From contig NC_060238.1 of assembly GCF_021155775.2 (NCBI RefSeq), positions 4,946,001 to 5,010,000 of the forward strand: 64,000 nt of DNA. Direction: 5' to 3'. The position numbers and the translations under genes were made by a program. Positions 37,001 to 47,849 of the stretch are shown one piece after another. Position 1 is the first letter of the stretch. Each line of letters opens with the position of its first letter. The DNA is from Neodiprion pinetum (taxonomy: Eukaryota > Arthropoda > Insecta > Hymenoptera > Diprionidae). Below the pieces are notes generated by a model. The model saw only the letters and a program-made list of their open reading frames with translations. It searched no databases and had not been told where the DNA came from.

Positions 37001-40000
37001 TTTTCTGTAAAACTTGCTGCTGAAGTTATACATCGAGCATTGTTATAAATTAGAAAGAAAAACAATGCGGTATATTTTCGTTTTTTGTCCTGTAGCGCAA
37101 ATTTACTATGAATATTACCATCACCCAATAATCGCAGTAAATTCGCATCAGTCATTCTCAAAACGTCGCGTGTCGTCATCAAAAAGCAGACAAACTGAAG
37201 AAGTTTAGCGTACTTCGAGTGTTTTGTTACCAAAAAATTAGTTTAATAAATAAAAAGCTGGAAAAATAAGGTAAGCTGAGAAAAATTTCATTTGTTTTAG
37301 TAACTGTAAGAATTCAGTAAAACAGGTATCGTTAAAAAAAACTGTTTGAATATTGTTGGAATTACGAAAAACGAGGTACGCGTAAAAATTTCGCGCTATT
37401 GTCGATCCTTTTTTGGTTATTGCAACGCAAAATCAGTTTGCAAGGTTTACTCTACTTTTTTAGCTAAACAAGGCTTTAACGTCAATTTATTCTCGCACAA
37501 GCGTTAAATTTTCGCAACAGTTGCAAAAAAATATAGCAACAGTGATCGTAATGAGAAAGAATAGTAACGGATACTAGACTTTCTGGTAACAGCTAGAAAA
37601 CTAATTTTCATTTTCTACCTAGAACTATATTTTTTGATTGTGGTAAAAAATGAAAATAGTTAAGGACTGAGCGGCAACCGGAACTAAACATTTCTCTCAG
37701 CGTAGGACGCTGAGCGTCCCCACTTGAATCAAAGGGTTAATTGTAAGAGGTAAGATTTATTACCCCAGGTCGTTTCTGGATGGACAACATCCACTGCGAC
37801 GGTACTGAAGACACGCTGGCCAGTTGCCGTTTCGACGGCTGGGGTCAATCCGACTGCAAAGGGAGCGAAGCAGCCGGTGTGATTTGCGCTCACGAGGATG
37901 AGCCAACGACGCCGGCACCGGCGGCGGTTAAGCGGCCAAAGGAGAGGATCAAAGACGTCCACCGCCAAGGGATGGCAGTGAGGTTGGTCGGCGGTCGGAT
38001 ACCGAGCGAAGGTCGAGTCGAGGTGAAGCTGGGAACGGATGGTGAGTGGTAGCGGAAAGTGGGGTGTGTTGGACCACCGAGCAAATTGGACGGCTCTCGA
38101 TTCTCAGAAAAGTACAGGGCGGAATGTAGGTGCTCCCAGTAGAGCCAAAGATCCAATTTACCTGGCGGTCCGACGTGCCTTACCTACTTTTCTTCGACCC
38201 GTCGATATAAAACGACAAACAACAAAGCACTACGCACTGATTGAACGAAGTCGCACACGCACCTTCGTTGCGAAGATGGAGTATAAAATCCAATTGAAAA
38301 CCCATTGTGCCTCAGTCGAAGAAGCACCCCACTCGTTAGAATCACATTGAATTTTTCGAGGTATTCACTTGTTGATATCGCAAACCACTTTGAATAGCAG
38401 TTACTTTAAAATTCCTTGAAATCACTTGAACTCACTTTGAATTCATTTGATGAAAACGCATAAAACCACTTGAAACCACGGAATTCACATGAAATCCCTG
38501 GAACTCAGATGAAATCGATTGAAATCACTTTGAAATCATAATACATTGCATAAAATCGCATGAAATCTCTTGAACTCAGATGAAACCGGATGAAATCATT
38601 GCAATAGCTTGCCACCCGATGTACGAGTGAATAAGCGCGTAATATTTTTCTTCTGAATCGATCGAATTACAAGAACGAACGTATAGTTTGACGAGTGACG
38701 AACCTTCTCATCAGAATGGGGTGTCGTCTGTGGGGATGGATGGTCTCTCTTCGAGGCTGGCGTGGTTTGCAAGCAGCTCGGCCTTGGCTACGCTTCGGAC
38801 GCTGTACAGACAAACTTTTTTGGCGGTAACCGGATGCCGATGAAGATCAGCGGTGTCAAGTGTCATGGCGACGAGCCGAACTTGGCGCACTGTCTCCACG
38901 ACGAAGTCCTTGAATGTCCAGGTAAAACTGCCAGTGGTTTGCTTCCTCGCCTTTCGCATGGACCGTGGTGTCGAAACGCCAACGTTTATTACTGTCCCAC
39001 GCTATCTAGGAGTCGCGGAGAACATCGCGAGCGTCATCTGCGTTCAGCAAATTGCGGATTTGGTCTTCGACCACTTGGAACTGATGAGAACCGCGCACCT
39101 CGAGGACCGCCAACTATACTGGCTACAGTGCGCGATGGAGGAAAATTGCGTCGCTTCTCAGGCTTACAAGATTCAGAAGGAGTCGGATAACTGGCATCTT
39201 GAGACCAGACGGCTCTTGAGGTTCACAGCGAGGATTCTCAACGCTGGTACAGCCGATTTTCGTCCCTCGGTACCGAAGCATCTATGGGAATGGCACATGT
39301 GCCACATGTAAGTGTCCATTGAGGACTAAACGGACGAAAGAAGATTAGGCTCAAATTACCCCGATATTCAAACAATCTCTTTCTTATTTTTCCAAAACTA
39401 ACCACGCTCCCAGGCATTATCATTCGATGGAAGTTTTCGCGACATTCGACATAATCGATGCGAGAGGAAACAGAGTTGCGGAGGGTCACAAAGCGTCCTT
39501 CTGTCTCGAAGATAATCAGTGCTTGCCAGGCGTCGAGCCAAGGTCTGTAGTTACCAAATTTAATTCATGTAGCTATATAAGTAAGACAGAAACGAAGCCC
39601 GTCTTAATTTAATCCATACTTCGACGAGTGGTAAACTAATATTGAATCTGATAACGACATCAGCGTCGCTTGGCACTTCAAGTAAGCCGCTTCGGCCTGG
39701 CTGGCCGCATTTTTAGGCCTCCTAAAAACCTAATGGTACACCTACAAGTTGTTTCCCCTCGATTTCTCTAACAAAACATCAATACACACAACGTTCATTC
39801 CATTTTTTCACGCCTCGTTTTAGATACAAATGCGAGAAGTACGGAGATCAGGGAATCTCAGTAAACTGTACGGACATTTACAGACACAACATCGACTGTC
39901 AATGGGTTGACATTTCGGAACTTGACCCCGGGCTATATACCATGAAGGTGAGACCGCAATTATTGATTTATCGTGTTCCACGCAATTTCGGCTGAACACT

Positions 40001-40227
40001 TAGTCCCAAAAGCTATGGTCAGAGAATGGCACTTTTACGACGGTTCTAAACTATAGACTGATGGTCATTCCCTGTCACTCGTTAATTCACAGGTCGCAGT
40101 CAACCCTGAGTTTAAGGTGGGCGAGATGACCTTCGACAACAACGCGGCATCGTGTCAACTTACCTACACGGAGACATTCGCAACAGTCCATAGCTGCAAA
40201 TTGGAACGACCCCAGAATTCGTTTTGA
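31082..40227 (+). CDS. Loxl2: Lysyl oxidase-like protein (LOXL2 type), complete, 506 aa
   Basis: A secreted copper amine oxidase that would oxidise lysine in extracellular proteins to allysine for cross-linking. Exons: 31082-31289, 35202-35348, 37769-38041, 38715-38921, 39010-39307, 39414-39542, 39824-39947, 40093-40227, all GT-AG, total 1521 nt. The product has a signal peptide (residues 1-19), then two SRCR domains of six cysteines each (about 58-165 and 188-296, each opening KLVGG or RLVGG), then the catalytic domain. The copper site WEWHMCHMHYH is at 371-381 with all four histidines. K404 in EGHKASFCLED and Y440 in DIYRHNIDCQW are the expected precursors of the LTQ cofactor. It ends shortly after the family's usual C-terminus. 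All catalytic residues are present, so the enzyme should be active. Two SRCR domains is the insect arrangement; vertebrate LOXL2 has four. The first ATG sits 20 bp after a poly-T tract, and any non-coding upstream exon is not visible. Confidence 0.93.
31790..32100 (+). repeat. Diverged tandem repeat in lysyl oxidase intron 1
   Basis: The words 'attcattgagtcatgatttt', 'attcatcgagtcgtgatttt' and 'attcatcgagtcatgatttt' occur at about 31812, 31945 and 32044. Each is followed by a '-agaatga-' block, then 'ttccggtactttgttgttt' or a variant. Three units with spacings of about 133 and 99 bp. Confidence 0.75.
34796..35010 (+). repeat. 94-bp direct repeat with a hairpin, near the 3' end of intron 1
   Basis: 'attgctcgatcggtaaaggt' at 34848 and 'attgctcggtcggtgagggt' at 34942 each run on into 'aggaatactagatgacctta' and 'atttatttgt'. 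An inverted copy of the opening motif ('ctttaccgaccgagcaa', 34796-34812) pairs with the first unit, giving a stem around a 35-bp loop. It ends about 190 bp before exon 2. Confidence 0.8.
37273..37705 (-). mobile_element. MITE family 1, full-length copy in intron 2
   Basis: A complete copy from 'agctgagaaaaatttcattt' to 'aacatttctctcagcgtag'. It ends only 63 bp before lysyl oxidase exon 3, so it lies inside the zone that usually holds the branch point. Confidence 0.85.
38392..38606 (+). repeat. Degenerate 'ttgaaatca' array in intron 4
   Basis: Variants of 'ttgaaatcac', 'ttgaactcac' and 'atgaaatc' recur at roughly 10-bp spacing over more than 200 bp, between lysyl oxidase exons 3 and 4. They are interrupted and diverged. 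Confidence 0.7.
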
Positions 40228-40317
40228 TTAATTCTAAATTCTTTTTATCCACACACGGTAAATTATGTACGGCAATCTCTGTAACTTCATGTTTATTAAA
40301 ACACATTATCACATTCC

Positions 40318-40323
40318 AATAAA
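40318..40323 (+). terminator. Poly(A) signal of the lysyl oxidase-like gene
   Basis: AATAAA 91 bp after the stop codon, the first canonical signal downstream. Confidence 0.6.
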
Positions 40324-40570
40324 TCACATAATCAAGCAAAGTATTTTTTCTCAACCTGTAATCAATTATAAACTTGCAAATATGAGGATATCAGATGATT
40401 TGGTGAAAAGCCATAGGTTCAATGCACAAAAGTACAACCGAACGTAAAATTTTTTATTAGACGGTGAGACAGTCTAGAATAGTTTAAACAAAATCAAAGA
40501 TCATTACGTAATGGTTTGGAAACGGTATATAGAAATAATGTGGACTGGGAAGACCTTTGTTCACTTTAAC

Positions 40571-40666
40571 GAGAGTTGATTTATTGGATATGAATGAAGG
40601 TCAATGAGAAGACAATTATTAGTTGACGTTTCGGCCCGAGTGGCCCCATCCGATAAATCAACTCTC
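40571..40666. repeat. Short inverted repeat around a 'gacgtttcggccc' motif
   Basis: 'gagagttgatttattgga' at 40571-40588 pairs, with one mismatch, with 'tccgataaatcaactctc' at 40649-40666. The loop contains 'gacgtttcggcccgagtggc', a motif style seen at the ends of some retroelements. It may be a small retroelement remnant. Confidence 0.45.
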
Positions 40667-41658
40667 ATCAATACCTAGGTCAAGAAAAAACTTTTTCTTT
40701 ATTCACTTTAACCCCAGATTGTGGAATCATAAGCGAAGGTTATCCCTGTCACGGTTTGAGAACGGACCCGTCACATTATCCCCGACAAGAAGCGTTGCGC
40801 AATTTGGTATACGACTAAATGACTAATTCGCTTAACGCTTAGCGAACGAAGCTTGGCAGGCAGGGTAAAAGTACGGCTTCGATATCGAACGTTGTAGTCA
40901 CGGCCTCTGCACAGTGAGGCACCTGCCCACCTTTGAAAAGCCATGAACCGTTGTCAGCTGTTGGGCTCCGGCACTAACATGACATGTCAGTCGGTTCCGC
41001 GTCACTCGTTCTAACCAAGCCAAAAAGCTAAGCTTGCATAAATGTAACCCACGCTGTGATAAGGTCCCATTGCTCGAAGACTTTCCGAACCCAAAACCGG
41101 GAATAATTAAAATAGGTTTTTAAAACTGTGCAGATATCCGCTAACAATCAGCACTGTGTAACTTAATTCATGTGTGACGAATCCAGTCCGGAGCTTCCAT
41201 TATCCCCTGGGATTCGAATCGTTTAATTACGAGACGAGTTTGGAAAATCGTTTAGTGTCACGTGATGCTGTGTGTTATTAACGCAGGCTTCAACCTGATC
41301 CCAAAGAATAAATAGTTACGATTACCTGAAAGGGAATATTTCCATGCTGCGCAATTGCGATTCTTGGTTCACATCGAGCACGCTACTTTCGCTGAAATCG
41401 ATTCGCTGTTTCCAGCTAGATATTTAACGACACAAGTATAGATAGGAGATATATGGGCGTAAATTGTACCCCGAACTGCTTACCGACCTTCGTATCGACA
41501 AAACATCGACTACAAACGAAAGAACAACGCCTTAAACAATGTGATACGAGGCCAAGTTCAGTACCGTTCGACTAACCATGGTACAAAGACAAACTGTTCA
41601 TACACTGCAGCCCTGTCACTTTCGATGAACGATGCGAGCATCAAAGCAGGCATCAGGC

Positions 41659-44600
41659 ATGGCGATTCGGACGCTTTTCACTCTAACCGTTTTAAACCTA
41701 GTCGGTATCGCGTTCGCGAACGATTACTCAATATGCGAGAGAAACCGAACCCTTTTGGAAGTGAGCGGGGACGCGATCATCGTCGGTAAGTCGGAATTAT
41801 CTGACATATGGTGTACAGTTGTCCGGGAAATACCCTTGAATTTTGCTTGTCCTTCAAAAGTCCTGGAAACTATCATTGAATTGTTTTAGTATCCTGTAAA
41901 CATTCTAATGTTATTGTCCTTGAATAACCTGAAAATGTCCTAGAAATGTCCTTGAATTTTTTACGGATTTTTAACCAGACACCATGTGACACCATTTCTT
42001 TTCCAAATTCAATGATCAGCTCTGAACTCCTAGCATAAAAGTTCACACCGAATTGATTCATCATTCCCAGTCCTGTGTTTCGAGGATGAAACTTGATACC
42101 TGATTTTCAATTACTGCAATGAACAGGAATTTTTCAATGACAAGAAAATCGCATGGATCATTTTGTTACTGGGGTTATTCTTGGAATAATTATGAATATT
42201 GTCAGGTTATTACGCAGACAGTATAGAGGCGAATTGAATGGTCAGTGTTTCCACTGCTTTTTCAGTATTCGCGGACACAAACTACGGGCCAGACTGTAAC
42301 GTTTCATCTCCCAAAGGCTTCCAAGAAGTCACCACAGCGCTGTACGTTGTTGAGAAGTTGAACAAGTATGATTACATCCCTGGTCTCACATTGGGTAGGT
42401 AAAACTTTAGCGCAGATTTTGATCAAAGTTCGGATTACAGAATCAGAGAATTTACCACCTCGACTTGTTGCCTCGATAGGAGTGAAGATTCGTGACAGTT
42501 GTCACGATAAGATGGCAGTTTTCAAGGAGGCCCTGATGGTGGCGGTGGAACAAGATTGCACATCCTACTACGAACTGGGGGTCTTGGTTCCGAACGAGTA
42601 CCGTGAGACACTAGAGCCACTGGAACAGTTTAGCCTTGTGCCAATGAGCTCGTACAGCGATCAAAATTTCTCTAAACCTCTTGTCAGCATCATGGTGGAT
42701 TTCTTGAGCACCAAGTACGAAGTAGTAGATTTGTTCCTCTCGAATTCACCGGACGTTTTGAACGTTTTTTTGGACATCAGCCGGAAAGCCGGAATCTGTC
42801 TGAAAAGCCACACGGAAATTTTGGACACGGATAATTCTACACACGTGGTGATCGCTGTTGCGGGAAGCAAGGACGAGATCAAAATATGGATCGAGAACGG
42901 CGAAAAAATAATCGGTCCAGAAATAACGTGGGTGGTTCTGCCTTTGGATGGCTCTCACGTCGATGGTAGGCGAAGTTCATTCTGTACTCCTCTTTTCGCA
43001 CTTCCATCAAAACCTAAGACCCCTGAAATTAGGCGCGCCTTTCCCAACTCAAATCCAGTCTGTACCTTCTATACCGAAACACCATGAGCCCCTTCTTTTA
43101 CGAGCTTTTCCACTTAGCTGATCACTTGGCCGCACTGTTTTTTTCTTTTTTTTTTTTTATTTACTTTTAGGATTAATCCTTTTGTTTCGTGTAACGAATT
43201 TTCATTTATATTTTCCCGCAGTTTGTTGCCGCGTTGTGATAACACTTTCGCATTGCAGATCAGAATGCCAAAACAAGAAATTCATCGAAAAGCTTCTTCA
43301 ACTTGTTACAGATCACGTGCCACCCGGTTCTTACATCATAAAAACAGAGCCGTTCGATTTCGACTTGCTTGAAGAATTTTCCAGCTCCGACACGTTTCTT
43401 CGAACAGCAGGCGAGTCGGTGATACACTCACCGTACCTTCTCAGCATCGGCAAAGCGATCGTGGAGACGGCTCGTTCGCTCCAAGAGCTGCAGAAGAAGA
43501 CGTGTCCTAACGGCGCGAAATGCGTGCTGCCGCGTTTTAACTCAAGGAAGAAGACCTCGATGATGTATAACGAGGTCTACGATGCTCTGCACATATTGCC
43601 GAAGGCCCACTCGGTCAAGTACATTGTGACGAGGAAGAAATTGAGGGAAGAAGAGGAGGAAGTCATCGCCTACAAGATCAACGCTGTTACCAGTGAGATC
43701 ACCTCGGACCTTCACATACCCAGGATGCCGAAACTGTGCGTTAGAAAGTACGCGAACAGCTGTGAGAAGTGTTCAAACTTTCATCGAAGAATTGGCGAGC
43801 CTGGTCACGGCCGTAATCGTGACGCCAGGGGAATTTTGAAAACCAGTCTCTGGATACCGATTATATTGACCGTTGTCGCCTGTGGGACCGTCGCCTGTCT
43901 CATCATCACCGTCTTCATAGTTTACCGCTACGTAGTCGACGAAGTTCTCGACGGTAATCCAGCGTTGACGATAGTCCTGATCCTCTCGACAATCTTTATG
44001 CTCCAGTCCGTGATTCCCTTCTGCATGAACGACGCAACGTTCGGCGTTGAACACCTGAACTCCAGGAAAATCCTCGTCACCAGCATGTCGATTGGAATCG
44101 CGTTCTCGATCATGCTATCAAGAGCCTTGTTCCTGGCTTTCTCGGTCGGCGGTATATTCACCACACACATCAACGGGTACCTCCAAGGTCTGATGGTGTT
44201 CTTCGTTTCGAGCGTTCAAATAACCATATCAACCATGTTTTTCGTCCTCAACAAAAACGATTCCGGGAAGATCATCCGCAGCTGCACATTTGTCGCCTTA
44301 CTCAGCTACGACATATTCCTCCTTCTCAAACTTTTCGTAGTTTGCTGTTTCATCGCTCAAATCCAGAGGAATTACCGTGAGGGAAAATGCTTCTTCGGAA
44401 CTGTCATCGGTCTCTTGATTGTTTGGGCTGTATGGATTACTTGCTTCATTCTCGTCGAACCGGAAACTCGCGACTGCGTTGTCTCCTTTGGCGTTATCGC
44501 CAGCGCCTACCTCATCATACTCGGCGTTCTCATACCGAGGACCTACTACATGGTCACGCGTCTTGGTCAGGACAAGACTCTTTCGGCGAGGTACGAGCCT

Positions 44601-45910
44601 GAGGATTACACTGTCGACCCCAGAACGAACACCATCGCTCGACAGGTTAGACTCATGTGACACCCCGAACATGAAATGTGGAACCCTCAACTTGGACCAG
44701 AAGTTCCCACTTTTTTCTAGAATGTAGATCTTCCATCTAGTGCCAATTCAATCCTTCAATATGGAATAAGAGGGATAACCGGGAATTTTAGAATCAAGAC
44801 CATGTCGACGCTGGTCATCTTTTCTTTTTGTAAACCGAAAAACACTTTTAACTGAACCCAGACCACAACCTTCCTCTTTTTATATAGAATATTGTTTAAA
44901 CCTATAATACTATGGTAGTTTTGTCCCGTTATTTTGAACTATATAGTTTCTAGGTATCCTAACAGTAGTTAAGTTTTTATTTATATTATGACTTCACTGT
45001 ACATTTTAATATTCCCGTGCATCAGACTTGTAAATAGAACTTTATCATACATCTTTTATGCATACCGCTGTTATTATTTGTAGTTCATAAGATGATCGGA
45101 AAGCTTTCGGTATCGACTTTCGGTATGGTCAGTAGCCTTATGACTCTGTCTCACATCTGAATTGTTGGTTAGCACTGTTCAGTGGTACCTACCCCATTTC
45201 ACCTTAAAAGTTGGATCGATCTTTTCCACCGGTTTACTCTTATTTTTCTCCAGTTTCCTTATTTGCAGTCTCATCAGGCACTATACGATTACACATTTCC
45301 CGGAAGCACGGCAGCTGCGGGAGTGGCCAGCCTACCAACAGTGGCCTACCACCCTAACTACTACGGATGTTCCAGTCCTAACTCGAGATTCGTTCCTCGA
45401 AGCGTGAGCCCGTATGTTCGGCAGAGACCTGGATACAACAACTACGCGTTCAACTCCGAAATGCGGGAAGTTGATCATTTGCAGCCGGTGCCCAGAGTTT
45501 GCGTCGAAAATACAGAAGTAAATCCTTATTATTCCCCAAAATTTAAGTCCAGGACACTCAGTTGTCACCAATTTATCAATGAATTATCCCACGCTCAAGT
45601 ATACCGTTAAAAATGCCAATCACAGCCAATAAAGCGCACGTTGTTACTTCAGGGTAGGCGAAGTCCGATTGGAAGAAGTTCAAAGGAAATGAACGTTGAT
45701 CATCCCAGGCGGTTCCGGGAGTCGCGGATTGGTCTGGATGATCGGGACTGCACGGAGACTGACATTTACGTCGAGGGTCGATTATCGCCGAATGTCAGAG
45801 GGCCGGATGAAGCATACCCAACTAGGTGTTCGAGCCCAAGGCTCGGTCTAACGGAGTCCGCTATCCGTGAAGAAGAGGAGAACGATGTTGCGAGAATCAC
45901 TAAATTCTAA
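41659..45910 (+). CDS. boss: Bride of sevenless-like class C GPCR, complete, 890 aa
   Basis: In flies boss is a surface ligand on the R8 photoreceptor that activates the Sevenless kinase, and a reported glucose-responsive receptor. Exons: 41659-41785, 42266-42394, 42480-42965, 43222-44645, 45269-45517, 45653-45910, all GT-AG, total 2673 nt. A signal peptide (residues 1-20) precedes an ectodomain of about 435 residues with N-X-S/T sites and a cysteine cluster (LCVRKYANSCEKCS) just before the membrane. Seven hydrophobic segments span about 457-693 (from SLWIPIILTVV to LIPRTYYMVTRLG), including HINGYLQGLMVFF. The 197-residue tail is encoded by the end of exon 4 and by exons 5 and 6 and is rich in Tyr, Arg and Pro. 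The total length is very close to the 896 aa of the fly protein. An upstream in-frame ATG (41632) would add nine residues, but the signal peptide favours 41659. The exon 3-4 junction is the least certain, because TTGCAG at 43258 is in the wrong phase. The class C GPCR call is firm; boss itself rests on length, layout and remembered similarity. Confidence 0.82.
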
Positions 45911-47849
45911 TATAAGATGCTGGTTATTCAATCTCGTTAATCATAGGATACATCTTCGTATCAATCATTCATTCACGCGTGTTCAATTCTGCATATTTTC
46001 CAAACTTCAACTCATACTTGACGAACTCCACAACTGTAGGAGCAAAAATTGTTGCTTAAGCTACGATATAAGCTGCGTCACCAATGGTATCAAGATTATA
46101 TTCATAGATCTGAAGATATCATCTCTACTTCAACATTAGGGTTGTTGATTTTTATGAATCTCAGTTGTGCATGTTCGATTAATTATTCAGCCCAAGCTCT
46201 TCTGACGTATGCTTCCATCTCAACCCGTTTGATCATCGCATCAAACCACTGGGTTTGATTCAACATCTTGAAATTGCGGTCAGTCGGAAAACAAATATAC
46301 GAGATAAAGTTTTTTACAGAGTCTTCCACAATAACCGATACAATGAATTTTACGTAACAATAATCCAGGATTTAAACTTCCCATACAACGTGCAAACTTG
46401 GCTTTCACGAAAATCAATAACCATAGACCAAAAGTGCGGCTCTAATGATGTGTAAGTGTAAGAATTAACTGAACATACTCAGTCGATATTGAAAATATTT
46501 CTCTAGTACTTGGAATGTATTTATTAAAACACGATCATTTAGTGTAAGTGAAATATTGCATGAGAGAAATTCTCAGGTATTGATTAAGATCAACTATTAT
46601 GTACCAGAAACTCTGATGCCTTAAACGAAAAATAAACAATTAACTGAACGATTTCGAGTAATCCATGCGCATGAATTCCATGTCCATGTTACAAGAAATT
46701 ACAGTTTTTGGAATATGAAATGAAGAGAAGCGTCTCGCGTAAAGGATTAAGGCTAGTTGAGTACAGGTTAGAACCTGGGATTGAAATTGCATGGGATCCA
46801 ATTTCAATTGCCACGAATTGGTTCACAGGTGTTTCTTGCTGAGTGACCGAGTGGGCGAGACAGTGTAGGAGTGAGGAAATGCAGTACAGCTGCACCATTG
46901 CAACCGAGCTGCAAGGCAGCGGCATTATAAGCCAGTAATTAATTTTTCCACACATGTAATCGTGTATGGTATACCGGTATGAGTTTTCTGCACTTCCATT
47001 AGAATTGTGAAATAGAAGGTGTGAACACCTTCTTGGGAATTCCTTAAGGCACTGACATTAATGAGCATTGAGATATCGCTTCAGGAGCGAAAAAAAACGC
47101 GGGCAATTTGAATAGTAATTTTTCACACGACGCTGCGTTCATCAGGGAATATCGAGGAGGGAGGAAAAAACTTCGATGATGACGAGTTTTCTCCCCTGTA
47201 AAATATAGCTCACCCTGGTTGTAAAAGAAAGTGAAAAGATGTCGCCGATGAAGAAAGATGAAATATAAGATTTGTTAGAGTACCTTATGGGCGGCCACAT
47301 AGTGGAGGACTCTTCCATTATCCTATACTGCAAATTGTTCCTTTGTGAAAAATTTAATTCCAGTCGACAAAGTCACCATAAATATCGAGAAGTGCGTGAG
47401 CCTGCGCCGCGTAGATAAGCGACGGTGTAGCGGAGCATACGTTGAAGATGCAGTGAGTCGTGTAACGCGGAACCCGGGTCCGTATGGTGGTGAACAGGTA
47501 CCAGGAGGCGTAACGCATATTGGCTAGGAGTGCGCAAGTCGTTTCCTCAAAACCTATAAAAGCAATGGTGGTATCTTTGAGACTCCCAGTTGTCATGTGA
47601 ATTTTGTACAAAATAAATTGAACAAGAAAACTTATATTCAACCCAAGGTCATGGGATCCTTAGAGGAGTCGAAGTTGCTTAGTTCTATGAACGAGAAATC
47701 AGGAATAACGTCAGAACGAAATCACAGCTATTGAGTGGAAGAATACAGTCAAACTTTAATGTTCCCTGACAGTTGGTTTAAGCATAGTTCGATATATTCT
47801 TAGTTTGTAATACCGTGTTCATTGAATTGGTTTTGACATTTGGTTAACA
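45911..47849 (+). other. Intergenic region between boss and the VMAT-like gene (1.9 kb)
   Basis: Probably boss 3' UTR, then spacer, then the promoter of the transporter. A possible boss poly(A) signal AATAAA lies at 46631-46636. No further coding exon or distinct repeat was recognised. Confidence 0.55.

Larger units (their letters stand above)
40228..41658 (+). other. Intergenic region between the lysyl oxidase gene and boss (1.4 kb)
   Basis: It holds the 3' UTR of the upstream gene, a short foldback at 40571-40666 and presumably the boss promoter. It is less AT-rich from 40740 on. No additional gene was recognised. Confidence 0.6.

Noticed and set aside
40623..40660. Penelope-like retroelement end ('gacgtttcggccc' motif)
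   Set aside because: The motif is suggestive, but no reverse transcriptase or longer match is visible, so it is listed only as a short inverted repeat.
41541..41789. 82-codon frame overlapping boss exon 1
   Set aside because: It is in a different frame from the signal-peptide-bearing exon 1 and looks like a shadow of it.
43182..43221. ATG-like start of the long boss frame as a separate intronless GPCR gene
   Set aside because: The frame lacks a signal peptide at that point and is preceded by exons 1-3, which join in phase and supply the signal peptide and the rest of the ectodomain.
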